A stretch of DNA of 13,841 bases from Vibrio sp. UBA2441 (GCA_002342685.1 DDQN01000083.1:1-13841), one strand, 5' to 3'; counted from the stretch's first letter, positions 6,310 through 12,750 are shown. Numbers and translations: made by a program. The notes: generated by a model from the letters alone, not told the origin.

Positions 6310-7710
6310 ATGGCCCAATCAGCTCATTTTGATGTAATTGTAATTGGAAGTGGTCCAGGGGGGGAAGGGGCTGCAATGGGGTTAACCAAAGCAGGATTAA
6401 ACGTTGCGATTATAGAAAAAGAACCAAGCGTTGGCGGTGGTTGTACTCACTGGGGAACTATCCCATCAAAAGCATTACGCCATGCCGTCAGCCGAATTAT
6501 CGAGTTTAATGGAAATCCTCTCTTTTCTCACAATGATTCTAGCCTACATTCTACCTTTTCCAATATTCTGAAACACGCCAAGAACGTCATAGATAAACAG
6601 ACCCGCTTACGCCAAGGGTTTTACGACAGAAACCAATGTACCCTACTTTTTGGTGAAGCACATTTCATTGATGATAATAGTATTTCTGTTAAACAGCCTG
6701 ATGGCAGTTTTGACCAATACACTGCCGATAAGTTTGTTATTGCAACAGGTTCACGCCCTTATAGACCAAGTGACGTCGATTTTAACCATGAACGAGTTTA
6801 CGATAGCGACTCTATCTTGTCATTAGAGCACGATCCACGGCATATCATCATTTACGGTGCTGGCGTTATTGGTTGCGAATATGCTTCGATCTTTCGTGGG
6901 TTAGATGTAAAAACGGATCTGATTAATACCCGAGATCGATTGCTCTCATTTCTAGATAATGAAATATCCGACGCACTCTCCTACCACTTCTGGAATAGTG
7001 GCATCATTATTCGCAACGATGAAACGTATGAGAAAATTGAAGCAACAGAAGATGGCGTCATTATTCATCTTCAGTCAGGAAAAAAGATGCGCGCAGACTG
7101 TTTGCTTTATGCTAATGGCCGAACCGGTAACACTGATAAGCTCAATTTAGAGGCAGTCGCTTTGACACCTGACTCCCGTGGCTCTCTGAGTGTAAATAAA
7201 AAATACCAGACTGATAAAGAACACATCTATGCGGTTGGTGACGTTATTGGTTACCCAAGTTTAGCCAGTGCAGCTTACGATCAAGGTCGTTTTGTTGCTC
7301 AAATAATCACTAAAGGCAAGGCAGACAACCATCTTATTGAGGATATTCCGACAGGAATCTATACCATTCCAGAAATTAGCTCCGTTGGTAAAACCGAGCA
7401 AGAACTTACTGCGGCTAAAGTTCCCTATGAGGTGGGACGCGCTTCGTTTAAACATCTTGCTAGAGCTCAAATCGCAGGAAAAGACATCGGTAGCCTAAAA
7501 ATCCTATTCCATAGAGAAACAAAAGAAATCTTAGGTATTCACTGTTTTGGAGAACGAGCGGCAGAGATTATTCATATTGGTCAGGCAATAATGGAGCAAA
7601 AAGGAGAAGCCAATACCATTGAGTATTTTGTTAATACGACTTTTAACTACCCTACCATGGCAGAAGCTTATCGCGTAGCTGCTTTAAATGGCCTAAATCG
7701 TCTATTTTAG
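6310..7710 (+). CDS. sthA: soluble pyridine nucleotide transhydrogenase
   Basis: FAD flavoprotein that exchanges hydride between NADPH and NAD+ in the cytosol, mainly to use up excess NADPH. The protein is 466 aa, the same as E. coli SthA. Near the N-terminus is the FAD-binding GSGPGGEGAA, then GGGCTHWGTIPSKALRH. The second redox-active Cys of dihydrolipoamide dehydrogenase-type enzymes is Thr here, the hallmark of SthA. The NAD(P)-binding motif is GAGVIGCEYASIF (about 184-196), followed by YAVGDVIGYPSLASAAYDQG, and the C-terminal dimer domain ends in NYPTMAEAYRVAALNGLNRLF. The ATG is preceded by GGAAG 12 bases upstream and touches a six-codon frame (6293-6310). Divergent from fabR; its own terminator follows. 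Confidence 0.97.
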   Translation: MAQSAHFDVIVIGSGPGGEGAAMGLTKAGLNVAIIEKEPSVGGGCTHWGTIPSKALRHAVSRIIEFNGNPLFSHNDSSLHSTFSNILKHAKNVIDKQTRLRQGFYDRNQCTLLFGEAHFIDDNSISVKQPDGSFDQYTADKFVIATGSRPYRPSDVDFNHERVYDSDSILSLEHDPRHIIIYGAGVIGCEYASIFRGLDVKTDLINTRDRLLSFLDNEISDALSYHFWNSGIIIRNDETYEKIEATEDGVIIHLQSGKKMRADCLLYANGRTGNTDKLNLEAVALTPDSRGSLSVNKKYQTDKEHIYAVGDVIGYPSLASAAYDQGRFVAQIITKGKADNHLIEDIPTGIYTIPEISSVGKTEQELTAAKVPYEVGRASFKHLARAQIAGKDIGSLKILFHRETKEILGIHCFGERAAEIIHIGQAIMEQKGEANTIEYFVNTTFNYPTMAEAYRVAALNGLNRLF

Positions 7711-7719
7711 GTTCGCCAG

Positions 7720-7746
7720 AAAGAGAAGTTAACGCTTCTCTTTTTT
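7720..7746 (+). terminator. sthA intrinsic terminator
   Basis: AAAGAGAAG (7720-7728), loop TTAACG, CTTCTCTTT (7735-7743), continuing as T to 7746: a nine-pair stem with six T at its end. It begins nine bases after the sthA stop codon. Oligo-T in the plus direction fits sthA; the opposite gene ends at 7779 and may also use it weakly. Confidence 0.9.
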
Positions 7747-7778
7747 AAATGGTTTTTAATACCAACAAACAAGCCATA

Positions 7779-8624
7779 TTACCAACGCAGTTCTATTAAT
7801 GATGGAGTGTAACGATTTTTTAGTCGTGGTAACTTAGCCACCATTTTTTGCCAAAACTTCCATCGACCGCAATTTTCATCCAAAGGTGTGTAACTTTTTA
7901 TCCACTGAATCCAGGGAAGCCAATTTAAAAAATGGCGACTTGGATCCTGAAATCCATGTCGATATTCTACACACCCCAATTTCGAACCAAGCTTTGAAGA
8001 TGACCTATCACCCGCAATAACAAAACAAGCCTGTGCACTAACAAAGTATCGACTAATTGCTTGAACAAATGTCGCAATCTCTTTGGTTGTACAATTGAGC
8101 AGAGCCTGATCACAAACGATCAGTACGGGTGCATTATCTGGAATAGGCAAAGAATCAAGCCATTTGGTATTCTTTACCGAGCCACAAAAAAGTTGATAGC
8201 GCTCATTTTTATGAAATAATCTTTGTCGCCAAACTAGGTTCTCATTAGTATCGAGCTCAATCCAATGACACAAACCGTTATCCAATCGGTAGAACCGCGT
8301 ATCCAATCCAGCCCCTACGTTGAGTACCCATGCATTAGGATGGCTTTCCAAAAATGCACTAACTCTAGTATCACAGAGCTTAGTTAGTGTGGCATGAAGT
8401 AGCTGTTTTTGATCTACGTCTCCAGCTAGGCATTCTGACGACAACTGACATTGACGACAAGCCATAGCTGCAATGGGGTCATAAACTAGACCGTCATCAA
8501 CTAAACTTTCGCGACTTCTTAACCACATTGGTTGAAGCAAGTTGGTGGGAACCCGATAATAATTTTCTGTAGCAACCTTCGAAGATGAAGGTTTCTTCGC
8601 GATATGATTCATTATCATCTTCAT
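7779..8624 (-). CDS. LCM/TcmP-like SAM-dependent methyltransferase
   Basis: A 281-aa class I methyltransferase of the leucine carboxyl methyltransferase-like (PF04072, TcmP/PPM) type. The SAM site is NVGAGLDTRFYRLD (about 102-115), followed by the acidic WIELD motif (about 121-125). The substrate is unknown; relatives act on small molecules or on protein carboxyl groups. Unusual for the fold is a tight cysteine group, Cys56-x2-Cys59-x5-Cys65, between the N-terminal DP motif and the SAM site, within 11 Cys in total. The start is uncertain: ATGs at 8624, 8618 and 8612 are in frame, and the last has a weak GAAG nine bases before it. A Fur box covers its promoter, so expression is probably induced by iron shortage (inference). 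It lies downstream of lexA with no terminator visible between, so read-through is possible. Confidence 0.8.
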   Translation of the reverse strand: MKMIMNHIAKKPSSSKVATENYYRVPTNLLQPMWLRSRESLVDDGLVYDPIAAMACRQCQLSSECLAGDVDQKQLLHATLTKLCDTRVSAFLESHPNAWVLNVGAGLDTRFYRLDNGLCHWIELDTNENLVWRQRLFHKNERYQLFCGSVKNTKWLDSLPIPDNAPVLIVCDQALLNCTTKEIATFVQAISRYFVSAQACFVIAGDRSSSKLGSKLGCVEYRHGFQDPSRHFLNWLPWIQWIKSYTPLDENCGRWKFWQKMVAKLPRLKNRYTPSLIELRW

Positions 8625-8640
8625 TTAACAAATAAACAAG

Positions 8641-8669
8641 ATGATAATGATTATTATTTAGAATTGCAA
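8641..8669 (-). promoter_or_regulatory. methyltransferase promoter
   Basis: On the minus strand, TTGCAA (8669-8664) and TATCAT (8646-8641) are 17 bp apart. The predicted start near 8634 leaves a leader of only 10-22 bases depending on the ATG used. Confidence 0.55.
8642..8656. promoter_or_regulatory. Fur box
   Basis: TGATAATGATTATTA matches the 7-1-7 Fur consensus TGATAAT-N-ATTATCA at 13 of 14 defined positions. It covers the -10 hexamer and part of the spacer of the methyltransferase promoter, the usual place for Fur repression with iron. A second partial copy with one perfect half (ATTATCA, 8611-8617) overlaps the start codons. Confidence 0.75.
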
Positions 8670-8682
8670 GCTTGTGGGTTAG

Positions 8683-9306
8683 TTACATCCAATCTGTATT
8701 ACGGATAATTCCAACAGCAATACCTTCTATTGCAAGATGTTGAGAGGTTAGATCAACTTTAATCGAAGAAAACTCCTCATTCTCAGCATGAAGTAACACG
8801 GTAGCCCCTTTTCTTTCTAGACGCTTTACAGTGACATCATCATCTACCCGAGCAACAACAACTTGTCCATCATGGACATCCTGCGTTTTGTGCACAGCTA
8901 AAAGATCACCATCCATAATACCAATATCTTTCATACTCTCACCACTGACGCGCAGCAGAAAGTCTGCTTGTGGACGAAACATATTAGGATCAACTTGATA
9001 ATGTGCTTCAACATGTTCTTGTGCCAATATTGGCGAACCAGCAGCGACTTGACCAATTAACGGAAGACCTGCATCTTCATTTGCAGCTTCGTCTTTAAGC
9101 AGTATACGAATGCCTCTGGAAGCACCTGGAATTATTTCAATCGCTTGTTTTTTAGCGAGTGCTTTCAAGTGTTCTTCCGCTGCATTTGCGGATCGAAAAC
9201 CTAACTCCTTCGCTATTTCAGCTCGAGTCGGTGGCATTCCGGTCACATCAATTTTATCTTTAATTAATTCAAATACTTGTTGTTGGCGAGGAGTTAACGG
9301 CTTCAT
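8683..9306 (-). CDS. lexA: LexA, SOS-response repressor and self-cleaving protease
   Basis: Represses DNA-damage genes; RecA filaments trigger its self-cleavage. The protein is 207 aa. The N-terminal winged helix (1-70) includes MKPLTPRQQQVF and GMPPTRAEIAKELGFRSANAAEEHLKAL (split here by position 23-50). The cleavage bond is Ala89-Gly90 in VAAG, with the Ser124 (GESMKD) and Lys161 (TVKRL) catalytic pair in the C-terminal domain. It ends in IRNTDWM. AGGTGA lies just before the ATG. Two SOS boxes cover its promoter, so it controls itself. No plsB gene is beside it in this window. Confidence 0.97.
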   Translation of the reverse strand: MKPLTPRQQQVFELIKDKIDVTGMPPTRAEIAKELGFRSANAAEEHLKALAKKQAIEIIPGASRGIRILLKDEAANEDAGLPLIGQVAAGSPILAQEHVEAHYQVDPNMFRPQADFLLRVSGESMKDIGIMDGDLLAVHKTQDVHDGQVVVARVDDDVTVKRLERKGATVLLHAENEEFSSIKVDLTSQHLAIEGIAVGIIRNTDWM

Positions 9307-9313
9307 AAGTCAC

Positions 9314-9329
9314 CTGTTTTTTTATACAG
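9314..9329. promoter_or_regulatory. SOS (LexA) box, proximal
   Basis: CTGT (9314-9317), eight A/T bases, ACAG (9326-9329): a perfect CTGT-N8-ACAG LexA site. It lies between the -10 and the start codon of lexA and overlaps its ribosome site. Confidence 0.9.
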
Positions 9330-9333
9330 TTAA

Positions 9334-9349
9334 CTGTGAGTATATCCAG
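9334..9349. promoter_or_regulatory. SOS (LexA) box, distal
   Basis: CTGT-GAGTATAT-CCAG, one mismatch from CTGT-N8-ACAG, 20 bp from the proximal box. E. coli lexA also carries two boxes, one of them with CCAG. It overlaps the -10 hexamer. Confidence 0.82.
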
Positions 9350-9366
9350 TATTTATTATCTTGCAA
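9339..9366 (-). promoter_or_regulatory. lexA promoter
   Basis: On the minus strand, TTGCAA (9366-9361) and TATACT (9344-9339) are 16 bp apart. The -10 lies inside the distal SOS box, which explains autorepression. Confidence 0.75.
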
Positions 9367-9462
9367 TGGAAAGTTGTTATTTTTTAACCATATTTGTAGG
9401 TATTAATTTCATTGGGGAATGTTTGATAAGTTCGCAACGCAAGCAATGATGGAACGTTAAGG

Positions 9463-9520
9463 AGTGTTCTTTATATGACAAAGAACACTAAAGCCTCAAG
9501 ATGATGTGAACTGAGGCTTT
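9463..9520 (-). terminator. tandem hairpins after the DsbI-like gene
   Basis: Two abutting inverted repeats. AAAGCCTCA/TGAGGCTTT (9490-9498 with 9512-9520) has nine pairs and a 13-base loop. AGTGTTCTTT/AAAGAACACT (9463-9472 with 9480-9489) has ten pairs and a seven-base loop. The first begins 15 bp after the DsbI-like stop codon. Neither is followed by a long T-run, so they may end transcription weakly or protect the 3' end of the message. Confidence 0.55.
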
Positions 9521-9535
9521 AATAATTATATTGAA

Positions 9536-10123
9536 CTACCAGTTCCAGCCATTCTCAATCCATGACCAATATACTGGCGGATAAGGTGCTTTTAGAGGCG
9601 GTGGACCAACTAAAGCAAATGAGAGTACCAAATTACCTACTATCAAAAATAATACCACCCAGAAAGTGAATTTTTGTAGCTTATTTAGCACTCGACCATT
9701 AGCGGGTATTGTTTTGCAGAAATCAAATACCTTTGGCATCACACTCATAAGAAGACCAATCATTGCAACTACGCCTGTTTGCAAGAAGTAACCCCAAAGG
9801 TACATATGCACCCCCATAAAACGACCTTCTGTACCTTCAAATACAAACCAATGGAAGGTTGAGTGACGCATGCTCATATAAATATCTATCGCAGCAATAA
9901 TGAGAATAAATCCAACAAATTGTGAACGTGGCCCATATCTTAGAACAAAGCAAGCCGCCATCATAACTAGCAAGATCAACTGACGAGTAATGAGACAACT
10001 GGCACACGGCATATCTCCGAGCCATAACTGTTCGTAGAAAGTTGCTACAAAAACACCAAAACCTAATATAAGGGTTGCAATGGCGATAATGTTATAGAAG
10101 TTTTTTTCATTGATATTAATCAT
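9536..10123 (-). CDS. DsbB/DsbI-like membrane thiol oxidoreductase with one cysteine pair
   Basis: A 195-aa inner-membrane protein with five hydrophobic segments (about 10-29, 47-62, 69-85, 105-128, 152-172). The first periplasmic loop holds MPCASCLITRQ with Cys40 and Cys43, matching the PCxxCxxxR region of DsbB. The second periplasmic loop (about 86-105) contains no Cys, so the second redox pair of DsbB is absent. Cys58 (membrane) and Cys136 (cytoplasmic loop) cannot replace it. A Pro- and Trp-rich tail after the fifth helix should be periplasmic. DsbB-type proteins pass electrons from periplasmic thiol proteins to quinone; whether this one does is unknown. ATG 10123 has AAGGAGAG upstream; the frame opens at 10150, but that would put the ribosome site inside the gene. 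It starts 13 bp after the small membrane protein gene. Confidence 0.82.
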   Translation of the reverse strand: MININEKNFYNIIAIATLILGFGVFVATFYEQLWLGDMPCASCLITRQLILLVMMAACFVLRYGPRSQFVGFILIIAAIDIYMSMRHSTFHWFVFEGTEGRFMGVHMYLWGYFLQTGVVAMIGLLMSVMPKVFDFCKTIPANGRVLNKLQKFTFWVVLFLIVGNLVLSFALVGPPPLKAPYPPVYWSWIENGWNW

Positions 10124-10136
10124 ACTATTACTCTCC

Positions 10137-10304
10137 TTATAATGGTCCATATAGATATGGATGTTTCCAGATATATGCCACGATATATGCTAATAATGTT
10201 AATAATGAAATAACAAACCAGCGGATTGATCTCTCTTCTTTTTCCGGTGAGCGAATCAGCCACCAGATGACCATAGCCATAAAGACGTAAATCAAAGTGT
10301 TCAT
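10137..10304 (-). CDS. 55-aa small membrane protein, partner of the DsbI-like gene (DUF5993/Dba-like?)
   Basis: An open frame from ATG 10304 to TAA 10137. GAGGAG lies six bases before the ATG, a strong ribosome site. The product begins MNTLIYVFMAMVIWWLIRS, a transmembrane segment (about 3-18). A charged stretch SPEKEERSIR follows (19-28), then a second hydrophobic segment (about 29-46), ending KHPYLYGPL. It has no Cys. The charged turn between the two helices suggests both ends face the periplasm or that only one helix spans (inference). The stop codon lies within the ribosome site of the DsbI-like gene, so the two are translated as a pair. Campylobacter has a similar arrangement, a small Dba gene before dsbI, and short DUF5993 proteins are often seen beside DsbB-like genes; I recognise the layout, not the sequence itself. 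Confidence 0.78.
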   Translation of the reverse strand: MNTLIYVFMAMVIWWLIRSPEKEERSIRWFVISLLTLLAYIVAYIWKHPYLYGPL

Positions 10305-10335
10305 CTATACTCCTCAGTGCTTATATTGCTTTATA

Positions 10336-10362
10336 TAGTTAATATGTATTCTTCATTAACTA
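10336..10362. promoter_or_regulatory. candidate operator upstream of the small protein-DsbI operon
   Basis: TAGTTAAT (10336-10343) and ATTAACTA (10355-10362) are exact inverted repeats with an 11-bp spacer. They lie 32-58 bp upstream of the small gene, in its probable promoter region. I could not settle a -35/-10 pair here. The adjacent ToxR/CadC-type regulator is the obvious candidate protein, but this is inference. Confidence 0.35.
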
Positions 10363-10484
10363 AATATTGCTATAAGGAGTAGTAGAGTTGCCTGATGCAA
10401 GACAATCAGACTGAAATACAAACAAAAATCAAACAACTATCGCAGTGTTAGATCTTTAATTCAGTGGGATTAATAGTGAAGGAG

Positions 10485-10513
10485 CCCAATGTTTCACCGT
10501 TATAAACACTGGG
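10485..10513 (-). terminator. hairpin just after the ToxR-like regulator gene
   Basis: On the minus strand CCCAGTGTTT (10513-10504) pairs with AAACATTGGG (10494-10485): ten pairs including one G-U, nine-base loop. In the plus-strand transcript the same position is an A-C mismatch, so the structure favours the leftward message of the regulator, whose stop is at 10515. No T-run follows, so termination would be inefficient. Confidence 0.45.
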
Positions 10514-10514
10514 T

Positions 10515-11972
10515 TTATTTATCAGATTTGGTCTTATCAAAAAGGTTTGGATTTTGTAAATATTCATTAAGACCAAATAGTTGACCATTACCACTCTTGT
10601 TTAGTACAGAGAAACGCTGATAGTTATACTCTGCTCCTTTGAGGTTATTTGATTGTTGATCTGCGATACTCAGAAGATAATAACTCAATGGGCTGGGTGA
10701 GTTTTCAGCTGCATAAAACAAGTATGGATAGGCTTGTTCACTTCGATCATTAAGTAACAAAGCCAATCCTAATGTTGTATTTGCAATATTACAGCGAGGG
10801 TTTCTTTCAAACGCCTGATTAGCTTGATTCAACGCTAAATGTTTATCTTTTAACTGCCTTTGGTTTAAGTAACGCATAGACGATATATAAGAACCTATGG
10901 AGTCAAGCAAGTAATAATTACGCCCTTGCTCCCTAAGCTCAATAAGCTCTTTTTCGAGCCCATCCAGTTCTTGAAAGCCTTTTCCCTGATAGAATAGAGA
11001 TACTCCTTTCGCAATAACCTGCCAGTCATTGTAGTTTTGAATAGACGTAATTCGATGACTCGCTACATTATAATCGGGTTCGGTCGGTGCAATCCGCGTT
11101 TTAATATCAAGAATAAGGTCGCCAATAGGTGCAAAAAAATCTTGAGTGCTGAAAAGTTGTTCAAGTTGCAGACTTTCATCAGGATTTTTATGGTTCTCCA
11201 ACACCATTTTTATTATATACCCAGAATCCGTCTGTTTAATCCAACTCTTGAGCTCGATACCTTCAGATTGAATCTGTTTTTTTGCTTCTGGTCTCAGTTG
11301 AGAATAGCGATAACCCACAATACTTTTGGATGAATTTAAACCAAAGAAAATATACTCGTATACGCTACGCGCTATCGTAAAGTCTTGATTCTTATCTAAT
11401 ACGATATCATGAAATACAACAGGAATAATTGGGTTATTTATTACTTGGCTTTCAGTCGAAATAGAATGATTTTCTTGCCAGAAGGCAGTGAAGGCAAAAA
11501 ATAAAGCGACAAAGAGACACAATATTGCAGCAACCACTTTATACCGTTTTTTTTCCCATACTTTTTCAACGCGACCTACTTCCCCTCTATCAGATTGTTC
11601 CAGAGTGTCAGTTTGATGTTGTTCAGAGCTAGGTTTTACCGGTAATAAAGTGACATCAATATCTAGCAGGTAACCTTGCTTTGGAATCGTTTTGATAATG
11701 GAGTAAGGTCTGGTTTTATCTTGTAAGTGTCCTCTCAAGATACTGATAACCTGCCTTACTAAGTTGTCGGATACTTGACTACGCTCCCAGACTTGAGAGG
11801 CAATATCTTTCGTACTTAGAACTTCACCTTGATGCTGTATAAAAAAACCAAGCATACGTGATTGCAAGGGTTCAAGGTGGCAAACTTCATCGTCTACAAT
11901 CAGGTGATGGTGCTCAGGTGTAAAAATGATCACCGGCGAGAGGCTTAATTGATAGCTTAAAGCAGATGACAT
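10515..11972 (-). CDS. ToxR/CadC-type membrane-anchored transcriptional regulator
   Basis: A 485-aa regulator. The N-terminal winged helix of the OmpR/PhoB class (about 15-105) contains VWERSQVSDNLVRQVISILR and ends in IIKTIPKQGYLL, the wing typical of CadC and ToxR. A polar, charged linker (about 110-143) leads to one transmembrane helix (about 145-165). The remaining 320 residues should be periplasmic: an alpha/beta part, then a helical, TPR-like part from about 315. Such proteins bind DNA from the membrane and sense periplasmic conditions. The sensor domain has one Cys (near 395, RNPRCN), so redox sensing through an internal disulfide is not possible. It lies just upstream of, and in line with, the small protein-DsbI operon, a likely target (inference). 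SD sequence weak (GGGG). Confidence 0.85.
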   Translation of the reverse strand: MSSALSYQLSLSPVIIFTPEHHHLIVDDEVCHLEPLQSRMLGFFIQHQGEVLSTKDIASQVWERSQVSDNLVRQVISILRGHLQDKTRPYSIIKTIPKQGYLLDIDVTLLPVKPSSEQHQTDTLEQSDRGEVGRVEKVWEKKRYKVVAAILCLFVALFFAFTAFWQENHSISTESQVINNPIIPVVFHDIVLDKNQDFTIARSVYEYIFFGLNSSKSIVGYRYSQLRPEAKKQIQSEGIELKSWIKQTDSGYIIKMVLENHKNPDESLQLEQLFSTQDFFAPIGDLILDIKTRIAPTEPDYNVASHRITSIQNYNDWQVIAKGVSLFYQGKGFQELDGLEKELIELREQGRNYYLLDSIGSYISSMRYLNQRQLKDKHLALNQANQAFERNPRCNIANTTLGLALLLNDRSEQAYPYLFYAAENSPSPLSYYLLSIADQQSNNLKGAEYNYQRFSVLNKSGNGQLFGLNEYLQNPNLFDKTKSDK

Positions 11973-12166
11973 AGAGCCCCGTACTTATAATCAGGCGAAT
12001 AACTTAAAGGGAGCCTATCGACTTTATCTGGATCTTACAAGGCAGAAGACAGAGCAACATAACCAGAATCAAAGAATGTGTCTAAATCGCCAAGTCATAT
12101 CCAGTTTAAAACCGTCGATCCGACAGTAGATACTTCATACTTTTTCCATTTATGGGTATGACTGTA

Positions 12167-12625
12167 TTACAATGTAACCTGAGTATCATACTTCGCACGA
12201 TTCATTGAAATCAGTGTCTTAAACGACTTTACGTTTTCATTGCTGTAAAAAATAATATCGCGCAGCGTATCATATTCAGCCATATCATTGACCTCAAGGA
12301 TCAGAACGAAATCGACTTCTCCAGTCACTTGATAACACTCTTTGACCTGATGCACCGATTGCATATGCTTCATAAAAGCATTGTGCAGGTCTTTTCTGTC
12401 TCTCTCCATAAACACCTCAACCACTATATGTAAACGTGATCCAAGCTTCGCAGGGTCGACAATCGCCACTCTTTTACCAATCACCCCTTCTCTGAGTAGC
12501 CTTTGAACTCTCTTTAAACAGGCTGGCGGTGAAAGAGCAATACGCTCTGCCAGCTCTACATTTGTCAATGAACAGTCTTGTTGCAAAATATTTAAAATTG
12601 CCTTATCTGTGCGGTCGAGAAACAT
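12167..12625 (-). CDS. Lrp/AsnC-family transcriptional regulator
   Basis: A 152-aa protein. The N-terminal helix-turn-helix (about 1-60) begins LDRTDKAILNILQQD and contains NVELAERIALSPPACLKRVQRL, the standard Lrp/AsnC form. The RAM ligand-binding and oligomerisation domain (about 65-145) carries the TGEVDFVLILEV segment. These proteins form octamers or higher forms and respond to amino acids or related small molecules. It is shorter than Lrp itself and its effector cannot be read from sequence. It is divergent from the Gate-domain membrane protein across about 115 bp, a layout in which such regulators usually control themselves and the neighbour (inference). Confidence 0.9.
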   Translation of the reverse strand: MFLDRTDKAILNILQQDCSLTNVELAERIALSPPACLKRVQRLLREGVIGKRVAIVDPAKLGSRLHIVVEVFMERDRKDLHNAFMKHMQSVHQVKECYQVTGEVDFVLILEVNDMAEYDTLRDIIFYSNENVKSFKTLISMNRAKYDTQVTL

Positions 12626-12649
12626 AATTAATAAAACCCTGTAAAGTTT

Positions 12650-12679
12650 CGAATATTTGTTAATTATAACCTAAGTTCG
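12650..12679. promoter_or_regulatory. imperfect dyad in the lrp-type/Gate gene intergenic region
   Basis: Positions 12650-12662 (CGAATATTTGTTA) and 12667-12679 (TAACCTAAGTTCG) are inverted repeats matching at 9 of 13 pairs around a 4-bp centre. A TATAAT that would serve the leftward regulator (12668-12663 on the minus strand) lies at the centre. It is a reasonable operator for the adjacent Lrp-type regulator. A weak rightward promoter (TTGCAA 12680-12685, TAGAAT 12705-12710, 19-bp spacing) adjoins it. Confidence 0.4.
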
Positions 12680-12734
12680 TTGCAATTATTTTGTCCCTTT
12701 TAATTAGAATATGTTTATTCAATCGGACAAGGAA

Positions 12735-12750
12735 TGTTTCATGTGGAACA
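12735..12750. other. parS-like 16-mer across the start codon of the Gate gene
   Basis: TGTTTCATGTGGAACA differs at one base from the known chromosomal parS form TGTTTCACGTGGAACA (CAC becomes CAT in one half). The other half-site, read on the minus strand, is the intact TGTTCCAC. The ATG of the downstream gene is at the centre of the site, so part of the match is also coding sequence. Confidence 0.4.

Noticed and set aside
6310..7710. Dihydrolipoamide dehydrogenase
   Set aside because: The second redox Cys is Thr in GGGCTHWGTIPSK and the whole protein reads as SthA, in the sthA-fabR context.
9536..10123. Canonical DsbB
   Set aside because: Only the first cysteine pair is present, there are five rather than four hydrophobic segments, and a small partner gene precedes it.
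10124..10150. Start of the DsbI-like gene at ATG 10150
   Set aside because: AAGGAG lies inside this extension, right before ATG 10123, and the extension overlaps the end of the 55-aa gene.
10397..10453. 18-codon frame beginning MQDNQTEIQ
   Set aside because: Too short, polar and without family features; AAGGAG is about 17 bases away, too far for a good start.
10490..10508. Second parS-like sequence (TGTTTCAC half-site)
   Set aside because: Only one half matches; the other half does not.
12711..12740. Start of the Gate protein at ATG 12711
   Set aside because: No ribosome site, and the ATG directly follows the probable -10 hexamer; ATG 12741 has AAGGAA at good spacing.
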